Assembly: GCA_964617665.1 (NCBI GenBank)
Contig: CAZUAH010000005.1
Coordinates: forward strand, 13,500 to 77,499
Length of the DNA: 64,000 nt
Direction of reading: 5' to 3'
From: JADHUC01 sp964617665
GTDB lineage: Bacteria; Planctomycetota; Planctomycetia; Pirellulales; Pirellulaceae
Shown here one piece after another: positions 8,351-16,478 of the stretch (positions within the stretch are counted from its first letter, which is position 1; every line of letters starts with the position of its first letter). Under the pieces are notes generated by a model that did not search any database, was not told the origin of the DNA, and saw only the letters and a program-made list of their open reading frames with translations. The position numbers were made by a program, and so were the translations under genes.

Positions 8351-9178
8351 ATGAAACAAATTAGAAGCTTGGGTTTGACGTGGATGCTGCTGGCGATGAT
8401 GACGACGGTCGTGGTGGCGGGGGAGGAACCGTTCAATGAGAAGAGGCTTCTGGACGCGGGGTTCGTGCCGATTCTCAATGGCAAGGATCTGAGTGGATGG
8501 AAAGTGCCCGAAGGCGATGGTGGCCATTGGAAAGTGGTCGACGCCGTGATCGACTACGATGCGAAGTCGGAGGCCAGGGGTAACAAGTCCCTATTCACCG
8601 AACAGGAATTCGGCGATTACGTGTTGCATCTCGAATGGCGTTTCAAACGGACGTCGGGCTTGTACGCGATGCGGACCATTCTGCCCAGCGGCGACTACAA
8701 AACGGATGAGGATGGGAAGCCGATCACCACGCCCACTCCCAATGCTGACTCGGGCATTCTCCTGCGAGGTCCGCGTCATCAGGCGAACCTGTGGTGCTGG
8801 CCATGTGGCAGTGGTGAACTATGGGGCACTCGAAACAACAAGAGCTTGTCGGCCGAGGTGCGCGCCGGGGCCGTGCCGAAAGTCAATGCCGACAATCCTG
8901 TGGGGGAATGGAATCTCATGGTCATCACGATGGAGGGCGATCGCGTGACGATTCTGATGAACGGCAAGAAGGTCATCGACAATGCGCAGATCCCAGGCAT
9001 TCCCGAAGGCGGCCCCATCGGCTTCCAGCACCACGGCGGGCCATTGTCGCAACGGCAAATCGCCAAGCTGAAAGAGGAGGGGTCGTACAAAGACGGAGAT
9101 CCGGAGCCGATGAGTCCGGCATCCTCGATGATTCAGTTTCGTCGGATCTACATCAAAACGTTGGAAACGTCCGAGTAG
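8351..9178 (+). CDS. DUF1080 (3-keto-disaccharide hydrolase-like) secreted protein
   Basis: 275 residues. The signal peptide ends at about residue 24 (MLLAMMTTVVVAG). The mature part is a single concanavalin-like DUF1080 domain: FVPILNGKDLSGWKV, DYVLHLEWRFKR, NADSGILLRG, a long insertion with WCWPCGSGELWG, and FRRIYIKTL at the end. DUF1080 proteins have been linked to hydrolysis of 3-keto-glycosides and occur beside Gfo/Idh/MocA oxidoreductases and PVC haem dehydrogenases, both encoded just downstream on the other strand. The start at 8351 is preceded by AAGG and gives the signal peptide at the very N-terminus; the same frame is open 580 bases further upstream but that stretch is not protein-like. 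It converges on the next gene with a 6-base gap. Confidence 0.9.
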   Translation: MKQIRSLGLTWMLLAMMTTVVVAGEEPFNEKRLLDAGFVPILNGKDLSGWKVPEGDGGHWKVVDAVIDYDAKSEARGNKSLFTEQEFGDYVLHLEWRFKRTSGLYAMRTILPSGDYKTDEDGKPITTPTPNADSGILLRGPRHQANLWCWPCGSGELWGTRNNKSLSAEVRAGAVPKVNADNPVGEWNLMVITMEGDRVTILMNGKKVIDNAQIPGIPEGGPIGFQHHGGPLSQRQIAKLKEEGSYKDGDPEPMSPASSMIQFRRIYIKTLETSE

Positions 9179-9184
9179 CCGACT

Positions 9185-12100
9185 CTACTCAAGCGACATC
9201 AGGTATGTGATTACGTCGGCCATCTCTTGTTTGGTCATGGCCTTTTCCTGGCCCTCGGGCATGATGGACAGGCCGGTGCTTATCAACTCGTCGATGTTGG
9301 CACGCAGCACGGTGTCGGTTTCACCTTCGGCGCGTTTAAGTGTGATGCTGCTGGCCGTTTCGGATGTGATCATGCCGGAGATCTGAAGGCCTCGCGTGGT
9401 GACCACGATGTAGTTGAGGTACGACGGATTGACCTCGCGGTTGGGATCCAGCACGCTCAGCAGGATCGTTTCCGCACCTCGGTTTCCAATGGTGTTCAAA
9501 GGAAGGCCAAGTTCGACTCCGACGCCTTCCAGTAGATGACATTTTGAGCACTCCCGCTTGAATACTGCCTTGCCGCGCACCTTTTCGCCCTTTATGTCCA
9601 GCACGTCGCACCACGCCTCTACAACTTTCTTGCGCGGAGCAAGCTTTGCGCTGCTGAGCAGGCGGGATGCCTCGTCGCGGACCGTTTTGTCGCTGTGCGC
9701 CAGCAAGAATTGGAGCCGTGCCGGATCGAGTTGGCTGGGTTTGATCACCTGTTCGTCTATCGCCGCTAATAGGATCGACAGGCGTTCGGTGCGAGCGAAC
9801 AGCGCCTCGGCCGCCTCGCCGCGGACACTGGGTGTGAATCCCGGCCAGCCTTCAACAATGATCTCAGGCACATCGTCATGCTGAAACTGGCTGAGTGCTT
9901 GGATCGCGGCCGTTTGTATCTCTGGCGGCTGTAGGCTGTCGAGCAGGTCGGTCAGGATGTCCACAACATCGTCGAATGATGCCAGCCCCAGCGATCGGAC
10001 GGCCGCCACGCGTTGGTCCACGGGCTGTTTCGAGTCGCCAGCCGCCGCTTTCGATTGTTCGACCATTTCGGTCAGCAATTCACCGGCGCGAGAACCGCCG
10101 CCGGAACTCAGGTCCGCCAACAGAGGGCTGCCTGCTTTGGCCAATCCTTTGCTCAGCCCGCGGACGACGCCTTGGGCGAGTTGCTTGTCTTCTTCGCCAA
10201 AGCCATCCAGCGATTTTAGGACCTCGGCGATCTGGTCGCTCTGGTTTTGTAGTCCGGTTTGTTCGGCAAGCTGTTCAAGGAACGCACGGCCACTGCCGGT
10301 GTTGCGCCATTCGGCATCGGCGGCCAGCAAGGAATACAGTTTTCCGGGGCGTCCATACGACGAGCTGAGTACAGCCACCCGAACCCAGGAATCACCCACA
10401 TCGCGTTTGGCGACCGCTGCAAGTGCCGTCGTCGCTCTGGCCCCGGAGATCTCGCCCAAAGTGAAGCCCAACTGATAGCGGACGCGAAGGTCTTCGTCGC
10501 TGGGCACCCCGTACAACTTCTCCCGCACGGCGGGCGATTCGGCAAGCAGCTTCTCCGACAATCGCACCGCGTGCTCGCGAACGCGGGGATGCTTGTCCTC
10601 GAGCCGGGGCAGCAGAACGTCGTCCGTCAGTGCGTCTTGGCCATCCAATGCATACATGGCGTGCATCCGGCCAAGCGGCGACGACGATTCCGTAGCCAGC
10701 TTCTTAAGCGGTTCGATCGCTTTGCGGTCCTGACGTTCGTACAAAAGCCGGCTGGCAGTGCGGCGATGCCAACTGTTCGGATGCCCAAGCACGGAAACGA
10801 GTTGGACGACCGTCATTTCGCCCAATCTCACGGGCGCGGGTTGTTTGAAATCTTCGGGCACAAGCCGGTAGATGCGTCCCCGGTCGTTGCCGGTACTCAA
10901 GTCGATGTGCTTCTTGGCCGACGGCGGGATGGCGCCGGGATGTTCATATGTTTCGCGGTACATGTCCGCCATGTACAAAGCACCATCAGGCGCGTGGGCG
11001 AATTGGATGGGACGGAACCAGATCTCCTCGGATGCCAGGAATTCCTTCTCTTGTTCGACTCGGTGTGCCGTGAAGCCCACGCCGTTCGGCTCCAAACGCA
11101 TGCGGTGTACGATGTTGCTGGAGCCTTCGCAGACAAATGCATTTCCGTAAACCTCCTTTGGTAAAGCACTGCCCGTGTAGATGGTCGTGCCGCAGACGCC
11201 CGTGAAGTAGCCGGCCGGCGTCCCGCCACCTTCGATCGGTCCGGTGAAAGTTCCCTTGATGCGCAGCTTTGTACGAAGAATCCGCCACGGCTCTACCGGG
11301 CTGATCCGATACACCGTACGGCCGTCCTTCCATATTGAGACGCGGGGCGAGGGGGCGGCATAGTAAGGATTACGGGCGATGTAGCGATCGTCGTACATCA
11401 TCATGTAGATGGGGGCGCTGTTCGAGCAGGAGAACTTACGTCCCCATTCGTCGAAACTCATCCCAAACTGAGCTCCACCGCTTTCCAGTCGCAGTTCGCC
11501 GGTGCGCGGATGAAAGCTGTAGTCACGTCCTCGCGACTGAACCAGTTTGGCCTCACGTCCCTCGCCTCCAGCCTCCCAACGGACGGCCTTAATCTGTCCT
11601 CCCGAGGTACTCGCCATGGCGTGAATCCGGCTGTCCAGACCCCAGCGAAGGCTGTTTGGTAACGAGTTGGCACCAAAGCCAAACCCCGTGAGGACCACCT
11701 CGCGTACATCGGCCTTGCCGTCACCGTCTGTATCTTTGCAGTACAGGATGTCGGGTGCAGCGGCCAGGAAGACACCTCCGTCAAAGCACATGACGCCGGT
11801 GGGGCACATCAACTGGTCGGCAAAAATGGTGCTCTTGTCGAAACGGCCGTCATTGTCGGTGTCTTCCAGCAACGAGACTCTGGCATTCTTCGAGCTGAAT
11901 TGGGCGGAGTTATTCTCTGCATAGGTGGTCAACTCGACGACGTACAGACGGCCGTTTTCGTCGAAGGCCAAGTCGACCGCATCCCGGACCAGCGGCTCGG
12001 CAGCCACCTGCTCCAGCCGAAAGCCAGGGATTATGTGAAACGCCTTCATCGACTCGGCAGGTTCCCTGGGCAGAATGCGCTGCAGTCGATCTTTGTAGTC

Positions 12101-12316
12101 CACATTCGGGTCGATCTTCTCCACATAGCCATCCTGCTTGACCTCGTAGACGCCCCTCTTCTTTTCCTCCTCTGTTAACTCGGCTCCTCCGCAGATCGCG
12201 GTGGCGAGGTTGCCGATCACCAGAAGGCCGGCAAGTCCAAGCATGAGGATACGGTTCCTGAACCGTGAAGGGATCGTAGCGTGAACGAGGTCGCTCCCGG
12301 GTCTTTCTGCCATCAT
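9185..12316 (-). CDS. PVC-type haem-binding membrane-bound dehydrogenase (propeller, HEAT repeats, cytochrome c)
   Basis: 1043 residues. A membrane/signal segment lies at about 22-44. An NHL/sugar-dehydrogenase-type beta propeller covers about 95-490 (AVDLAFDENGRLYVVELTTYAEN, LLEDTDNDGRFD, FAHAPDGALYMADMYRE). HEAT-like repeats fill about 510-880 (HPRVREHAVRLSEKL). A C-terminal c-type cytochrome has the haem motif C-S-K-C-H at about 923-927 and ends in MTKQEMADVITYLMSLE. This is the Verrucomicrobia/Planctomycetes-specific dehydrogenase family (PVC-type CxxCH), presumed to oxidise sugars or alcohols in the periplasm and pass electrons to a cytochrome. AAAGG precedes the ATGATG start. It lies 60 bases downstream of the Gfo/Idh/MocA gene on the same strand. 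Confidence 0.92.
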   Translation of the reverse strand: MMAERPGSDLVHATIPSRFRNRILMLGLAGLLVIGNLATAICGGAELTEEEKKRGVYEVKQDGYVEKIDPNVDYKDRLQRILPREPAESMKAFHIIPGFRLEQVAAEPLVRDAVDLAFDENGRLYVVELTTYAENNSAQFSSKNARVSLLEDTDNDGRFDKSTIFADQLMCPTGVMCFDGGVFLAAAPDILYCKDTDGDGKADVREVVLTGFGFGANSLPNSLRWGLDSRIHAMASTSGGQIKAVRWEAGGEGREAKLVQSRGRDYSFHPRTGELRLESGGAQFGMSFDEWGRKFSCSNSAPIYMMMYDDRYIARNPYYAAPSPRVSIWKDGRTVYRISPVEPWRILRTKLRIKGTFTGPIEGGGTPAGYFTGVCGTTIYTGSALPKEVYGNAFVCEGSSNIVHRMRLEPNGVGFTAHRVEQEKEFLASEEIWFRPIQFAHAPDGALYMADMYRETYEHPGAIPPSAKKHIDLSTGNDRGRIYRLVPEDFKQPAPVRLGEMTVVQLVSVLGHPNSWHRRTASRLLYERQDRKAIEPLKKLATESSSPLGRMHAMYALDGQDALTDDVLLPRLEDKHPRVREHAVRLSEKLLAESPAVREKLYGVPSDEDLRVRYQLGFTLGEISGARATTALAAVAKRDVGDSWVRVAVLSSSYGRPGKLYSLLAADAEWRNTGSGRAFLEQLAEQTGLQNQSDQIAEVLKSLDGFGEEDKQLAQGVVRGLSKGLAKAGSPLLADLSSGGGSRAGELLTEMVEQSKAAAGDSKQPVDQRVAAVRSLGLASFDDVVDILTDLLDSLQPPEIQTAAIQALSQFQHDDVPEIIVEGWPGFTPSVRGEAAEALFARTERLSILLAAIDEQVIKPSQLDPARLQFLLAHSDKTVRDEASRLLSSAKLAPRKKVVEAWCDVLDIKGEKVRGKAVFKRECSKCHLLEGVGVELGLPLNTIGNRGAETILLSVLDPNREVNPSYLNYIVVTTRGLQISGMITSETASSITLKRAEGETDTVLRANIDELISTGLSIMPEGQEKAMTKQEMADVITYLMSLE

Positions 12317-12376
12317 AGCGCCTTTCCGTGCGATGAATTCCTTCCAACTTCGTGCGGCATCATCCTACCAGGATCG

Positions 12377-13405
12377 TCATGCCAATGGCAGTTTGACGGG
12401 TTGGCCGCCTTGTTTCAGCGACTCGTCAATTGCCAGGACCATTTCGTGTGAGCGATAGGCGTCGGCGATGTTTGTGAGCGACTCGCGGTCTTCGCGGATG
12501 CAGTCGATGAACTCGTCGATTTCAGCGTCGAACGGATGGGCCGCCACGTCGCCCGAGTCAGGCATGAGAGTGGGTACCTCCGCCCAATCCGTCTGACCGG
12601 GGAACAGCTTCTTCGACCATACGCGGTTTTCTCGCAGCGTGCCCTCGGTGCCCGCCACGTCGACGTTCAATGCGTACGGCATCTGCAGGTCGAACAGGGC
12701 CGAGGTCTTACCGATCATCCCACTTTGGAACTTCAGTATTGCCACCACGTTGGCATCGAATTCCATGCGTCCGGTCGTGTTGTTTGACATGGCCGATACC
12801 TCAACCACTTCGTCGCCGGTGATCCAGCGGATGATGTCGCATGCATGACATCCGCCCAGCAGCATCGTGCTTCCGCCGTATTTCTCTTGCCGCGCCCAAT
12901 CCCAACCAGTCCAGAAATCGCCCAGGCCGTGCCAATAGTCGGCCTCGACGTAGAACAGCTCGCCGATTGACCCGGCGGCGATCAGCGACTTGATGTTGTC
13001 GAACAGCGGGATCCAGCGGAGTACGAAGCTGACGATGCTCTTGACGCCAGCTTGCTCGACCGCGTCGCGCAGATTGCGGTTCTCTTCGATCGACATCACC
13101 ATCGGCTTCTCTATCAGAATGTGCTTGCCGGCCTCGGCCGCAGCGATTCCTTGTTCGGCATGCACATGGTTCGGCCCGCTCAGGTTCACGATGTCGACCC
13201 GTTCGTCGGCCAAGGCGGCCTCGTAGGTGTCGTGGATTGTGCAGTCCAGATTGTGCTCGTCGGCCAGCCGCTGGGCGCTCTCTTTGCGACGGCTGCTGAC
13301 GGAGACGATCTCGGCGTGTGGGTTCTTTAACCAACTGGCGATGTGTGCTCCAGCCACCCAGCCAGCTCCGTGGATGGCGACACCGAATTTGTCGTTTTGT
13401 GACAT
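12377..13405 (-). CDS. Gfo/Idh/MocA family oxidoreductase
   Basis: 342 residues, the usual family length. The N-terminal Rossmann fold has a glycine-rich loop, HGAGWVAGAHIASW, and the family signature EKPMVMSIEEN at about 99-109, which holds the catalytic-site Lys. The C-terminal alpha/beta domain includes GGSTMLLGGCHACDIIRWITGD, with the His and Asp typical of the active site. The family oxidises or reduces sugars, inositols or sugar acids with NAD(P). There is no signal peptide, so it is cytoplasmic. With the neighbouring PVC dehydrogenase, DUF1080 and URO-D-type genes it fits a modified-sugar catabolic cluster. Substrate not predictable. Confidence 0.93.
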   Translation of the reverse strand: MSQNDKFGVAIHGAGWVAGAHIASWLKNPHAEIVSVSSRRKESAQRLADEHNLDCTIHDTYEAALADERVDIVNLSGPNHVHAEQGIAAAEAGKHILIEKPMVMSIEENRNLRDAVEQAGVKSIVSFVLRWIPLFDNIKSLIAAGSIGELFYVEADYWHGLGDFWTGWDWARQEKYGGSTMLLGGCHACDIIRWITGDEVVEVSAMSNNTTGRMEFDANVVAILKFQSGMIGKTSALFDLQMPYALNVDVAGTEGTLRENRVWSKKLFPGQTDWAEVPTLMPDSGDVAAHPFDAEIDEFIDCIREDRESLTNIADAYRSHEMVLAIDESLKQGGQPVKLPLA

Positions 13406-13461
13406 GCTTCTTGTATCCTCACATTAAAGATCAGCGAATCACTAACCGTCGTATGCTGAAG

Positions 13462-13508
13462 GTGGAGCACGTTTCCAACGTGCTTGGCACGATGGAATCG
13501 TGCCCCAC
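13462..13508. repeat. Twin-hairpin repeat, GTGG...CCAC type
   Basis: Bounded by GTGG (13462-13465) and CCAC (13505-13508). Inside are two perfect 7-base hairpins: AGCACGT/ACGTGCT around loop TTCCA, and GGCACGA/TCGTGCC around loop TGGAA. The two loops are complementary, so the whole can also fold as one long stem. It lies in the 121-base gap between the Gfo/Idh/MocA and URO-D genes. A related, more diverged copy is at 47293-47355. Confidence 0.75.
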
Positions 13509-13526
13509 TCCGTCTTGTGTCAATTC

Positions 13527-14600
13527 CTACCGTCGGATCGTTTTGCCGCGACGTTCGGCCACTGCGTCGTACAGGGCCAGCACGTTTTCCAGCGGCGTGT
13601 CGGGTTGGATGTTGTGGCAAGGGGCCAAGACGAATCCGCCCCCGCGACCCACTTCGTCGATCAAGTGATGCACCTCGTCGCGGATTTCCGTGGGCGTGGC
13701 CCGTTGGAGCCACCCTTGGACGTCCACCGCACCGTGCAGCACGATACGGCCCTCGAACTCGTCCTTCAACTCGTATGGGTTCATGCCATCGGCCTGAGGC
13801 TGGATGGTCTGCAGGGCGTCCATACCGCAGTCGATGAACCGAGGGACCAGCATCCGGCTTGAGCCGCAGCAATGGTGCGTAATCTTTGCTCCGTACGAGT
13901 GCACCATATCGAAGAGTTCCTTCTTCAGCGGTGCGAATAGACGATCGAAGCTGTCAAACGAGATCAGCGGGCCTCGCTGAGTGCCGAAGTCGTCGCCGCA
14001 GAGGACCAGGTCGATCCGCCCGCGAGCCGCATCGAGAATCCGCTCTATGTAGTGCATGTAGAACTGATGACGGATCTCGACCATGCGAAGGTAAAGGGGG
14101 TTTTCTTCGGCGATATCGAATAGCGTCTGTTCTACGCCCCGGCCCATGGCGACGCGATTGATGAAATCCTGCACCCAGAAGCCGCCCGTGGCGATGGCCA
14201 GGTCGCCGTACGCGGCGCACATGGCGGTTAACGCGTCGTAGTCGTACGCATCAGGATCGGGCCAGCGGAATCGGTCTACGTCCTCTACCGTTTCGAAGGC
14301 CCCGTAAGGCCGGCCGATCGCTTCAGCGTATTCGCCGAACTCGTTGGGCATCGGCAGCCGGCGGACGCCCCGCTCGTCGATGCTGGATCCATCGTCGAAA
14401 GTCTTCGGCGGCGGGCCTGTGTAAGGCGGGTTGACGCAACGAATGTCCGCCCCCAGGCAATCGCAAATTGCTTCGTCGCTGGTTACCTGATAGTAACCCA
14501 ACAACGCCTCGCGAATCTCCGGCGTCGCGAAGTAATCGCAAGGCGTGAAATCGGGCTCGCTGTGAGCCATAGCCGCCTGAACACGTTCGCGCGGCGTCAT
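13527..14600 (-). CDS. URO-D superfamily protein, probably a zinc-dependent methyltransferase
   Basis: 357 residues from the ATG at 14600, chosen because AAGGA precedes it by 6 bases; an in-frame ATG exists at 14615. The N-terminus has the family TPRERVQAAMAHSEPDFTPCDY. The C-terminal half has ITHHCCGSSRMLVPRFIDCG and, near the end, GGGFVLAPCHNIQPDTPLENV. The pattern H-x-C followed by a distant Cys matches the zinc ligands of MtaA/MtbA-type methyltransferases in the uroporphyrinogen decarboxylase superfamily, so haem synthesis is unlikely. Planctomycetes carry many such genes beside sugar-catabolic genes, perhaps for demethylating methylated substrates. Cytoplasmic. Part of the same minus-strand cluster as the UxaA-type lyase. 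Confidence 0.85.
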   Translation of the reverse strand: MTPRERVQAAMAHSEPDFTPCDYFATPEIREALLGYYQVTSDEAICDCLGADIRCVNPPYTGPPPKTFDDGSSIDERGVRRLPMPNEFGEYAEAIGRPYGAFETVEDVDRFRWPDPDAYDYDALTAMCAAYGDLAIATGGFWVQDFINRVAMGRGVEQTLFDIAEENPLYLRMVEIRHQFYMHYIERILDAARGRIDLVLCGDDFGTQRGPLISFDSFDRLFAPLKKELFDMVHSYGAKITHHCCGSSRMLVPRFIDCGMDALQTIQPQADGMNPYELKDEFEGRIVLHGAVDVQGWLQRATPTEIRDEVHHLIDEVGRGGGFVLAPCHNIQPDTPLENVLALYDAVAERRGKTIRR

Positions 14601-14635
14601 TGCCGTTCCTTTCACGCCGACTGTGCCATGAGTCA

Positions 14636-14703
14636 GTAGCCACCTTCGCCAGAAGGTGGGACGCGTCCGGTGGTTATGCCCGCGTTCTGGCGAACGCGGC
14701 TAC
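14636..14703. repeat. REPIN-like element: GTAG-hairpin / hairpin-CTAC, copy 1
   Basis: The left arm 14636-14660 is GTAG followed by stem CCACCTT/AAGGTGG around loop CGCCAG. The right arm 14679-14703 is the mirror image, stem CCGCGTT/AACGCGG around CTGGCG, ending CTAC. Spacer of 18 bases. It sits between the URO-D and UxaA-type genes. It is a relative of the element at 23742-23805: same ends, same loops and partly conserved spacer (ACG-GTCCGG), with stems that differ in a compensating way. Confidence 0.8.
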
Positions 14704-14718
14704 GACAGCACGTCGGGG

Positions 14719-15885
14719 CTACGCGCTCACGTACAACTTGGTCATCACGAACTCGTTGTGGTTCAGCACCTCTGCGGCGGTCCAGCGGCCGTTGGCCACG
14801 CGAATCATCATGTCCCACAACTTGTCGCCTGCTTGATCCAGCGTGAGTTCGCGTTGCAGTATGCCTGATACATCTACGTCGATGTGTTCCTTCATGCAGG
14901 CGGCCGTCTTCGGGTTGGCGGTGAGTTTGATCACGGGCTCGATTGGATTTCCGATCACGTTACCCTGGCCGGTTGGGAACAGATGACACGCAAATCCAGC
15001 CGCCGCCCATAGCGTGACAGCCTCGGCCGCGGCCGACGACGTATCCATGAACCACAAACCCTTGCCCGTTGGCATCTCAGCCGGTTCAAGCGCGCCCACG
15101 AACTTGCACTTCTTGCCGATTTTCTGCAGGTTGCCCAGCGCCTTCTCCTCGATCGTCGTGAGACCTCCGCGGACATTTCCTTTGGTTGGCTGCGATCCGA
15201 GCAGGTCGACGCCTTGCGCCTCGACGACCTTTTGGTAGCGATCAAACATCCTCATGAAGTCTTCGGCGGCCTGCTTGTTCGCGGCGCGCTTGGCACAGAT
15301 GTCCTCGGCGCCAGTCACTTCAGTCGTCTCGCCGAAACTGATCGTGTTGCCGTTGGCATAGAGACGGTCGAAGACGTTGCCAACGGTCGGGTTCGAGGCT
15401 AGCCCAGATGTTGTGTCCGACTCGCCACACTTGGTCGAAACCCACAGGTCCCGTATCGGGCACTTCTCGCGTTTCTGCTCGCTGGCCCAAAGTTTGTATT
15501 CCCAAGCCTTCCACGAGGCTTGGCGAACACATTCCATTTGTCCTTTCAACTCGATGGAGAAGCCGGAGACCTTCTCGCGCCCGAGGGCCTTGACGCCCTC
15601 AACCACCTTGTTGGTCCATTCGTCTTCGATGCCGATCACGACACACGCGGCCACGTTCGGGTTGGCACACGTGCCGATGATCGTACGGAAGAAAAGATCG
15701 AGGTCTTCGCCGAATTGGAGTCGTCCGTAGGCATGAGGAATCGCCATCGTGCCCTGAATGTGAGAAGCCACCGCCTCGGCCGCCGCGTTCGAGATGTCGT
15801 CCAGCGGCATGATAACAACGTGATTGCGGATGCCGACTCGCCCGTTCTCCCGCCGGTATCCCATGAAAGATTTTTCCAGTGCCAT
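14719..15885 (-). CDS. UxaA-family lyase, large subunit (altronate dehydratase / sulfolactate sulfo-lyase beta type)
   Basis: 388 residues from the ATG at 15885, supported by GAGGGAG just upstream; longer in-frame starts reach 15921. The sequence opens FMGYRRENGRVGIRNHVVIMP, the start of the UxaA/GarD C-terminal domain. It contains the family motifs TKCGESDTTSGLASNPTVGN, ETTEVTGAEDI and LFPTGQGNVIGNPIEPVIK. In this family an Fe-dependent enzyme dehydrates a sugar acid (altronate, galactarate) or removes sulfite from (2R)-sulfolactate. The large and small parts are separate genes here, as in SuyB/SuyA. Cytoplasmic. The small subunit gene ends 29 bases upstream. Confidence 0.88.
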   Translation of the reverse strand: MALEKSFMGYRRENGRVGIRNHVVIMPLDDISNAAAEAVASHIQGTMAIPHAYGRLQFGEDLDLFFRTIIGTCANPNVAACVVIGIEDEWTNKVVEGVKALGREKVSGFSIELKGQMECVRQASWKAWEYKLWASEQKREKCPIRDLWVSTKCGESDTTSGLASNPTVGNVFDRLYANGNTISFGETTEVTGAEDICAKRAANKQAAEDFMRMFDRYQKVVEAQGVDLLGSQPTKGNVRGGLTTIEEKALGNLQKIGKKCKFVGALEPAEMPTGKGLWFMDTSSAAAEAVTLWAAAGFACHLFPTGQGNVIGNPIEPVIKLTANPKTAACMKEHIDVDVSGILQRELTLDQAGDKLWDMMIRVANGRWTAAEVLNHNEFVMTKLYVSA

Positions 15886-15914
15886 TGTCTCCCTCTTCAT
15901 TCTTATCGCCGTCA

Positions 15915-16193
15915 TTACCATCTGGCGGTCTTCAGGTTCTGTGTATGGACATGCTGGCCCTTCTTGATGAGCCGCGACGCCGTACCGATCGACGAGTCGT
16001 ATTTGATTATCCCGTCGCCTTTAGGCACCTCGATCAACGCGATTTTGTGGCCCAAAGGGATATCCTGCGCGGCCTTAGCCCGAAGCGTTTTGTCCGTTAC
16101 CATGTTCCAGCCGCGCAGCGTCTGCCCTTTCTTGACGTCTACGGTCATGACACCAACCGTGTCGTCTTTCCCATGCACAATGTAGTGGATCAC
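15915..16193 (-). CDS. SAF-domain small subunit of UxaA-family lyase (SuyA-like)
   Basis: 92 residues from a GTG at 16193, chosen because AAAGGAG lies about 9 bases before it and the length then equals that of SuyA/UxaA N-terminal subunits; the frame is open further upstream to 16280. The protein is a SAF domain: DDTVGVMTVDVKKGQTLRGW, AAQDIPLGHKIALIEVPKGD, IKYDSSIGTAS, ending HVHTQNLKTARW. The terminal HVHTQN motif is characteristic of the UxaA small domain. It should form a heteromer with the product of the gene 29 bases downstream. The two together act as altronate/galactarate dehydratase or sulfolactate sulfo-lyase; the sequence alone does not settle which. Confidence 0.87.
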   Translation of the reverse strand: MIHYIVHGKDDTVGVMTVDVKKGQTLRGWNMVTDKTLRAKAAQDIPLGHKIALIEVPKGDGIIKYDSSIGTASRLIKKGQHVHTQNLKTARW

Positions 16194-16306
16194 AGTTGCA
16201 TTCTCCTTTCCTCGTATGACTTGTCGGTTCAGAGCGTTCCGCAGCCAGTCCCTGCGACTTGCCGTGATTCGGGCCTGCACTCGGCGGCGCCATTCGCGTC
16301 CCTAAG

Positions 16307-16369
16307 CAACCCGAAGCGTAAGCAAGGCAACCGCTTCAGGCAAGTTCCTCGCTCACGCTTCGGATTGCT
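16307..16369. repeat. Inverted repeat with AACCCGAAGCGT-type arms
   Basis: Arms 16307-16328 and 16348-16369 are 22 bases long and reverse-complementary except for three positions, with a 19-base spacer. The arms read GCAACCCGAAGCGTAAGCAAGG and its near mirror. It lies in the 285-base gap between the SAF subunit gene and the sialidase gene. It looks like another member of the repeat landscape rather than a terminator: there is no T tract. Confidence 0.65.
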
Positions 16370-16478
16370 ATTTCGCTGATTCCTCGCGGAGAGCGGCACT
16401 AATCAAATAGGATAGAGGCAAACAGGGCCATTGGGAAGCAGCGATCTGCGTTTTGGCTGCCGCACCTGCCCATTCCTT

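Noticed and set aside
13527..14600. Uroporphyrinogen decarboxylase of haem synthesis (hemE)
   Set aside because: It has H-x-C and distal Cys zinc-ligand positions of the methyltransferase branch and sits in a sugar-catabolic cluster, so a hemE name would be misleading.
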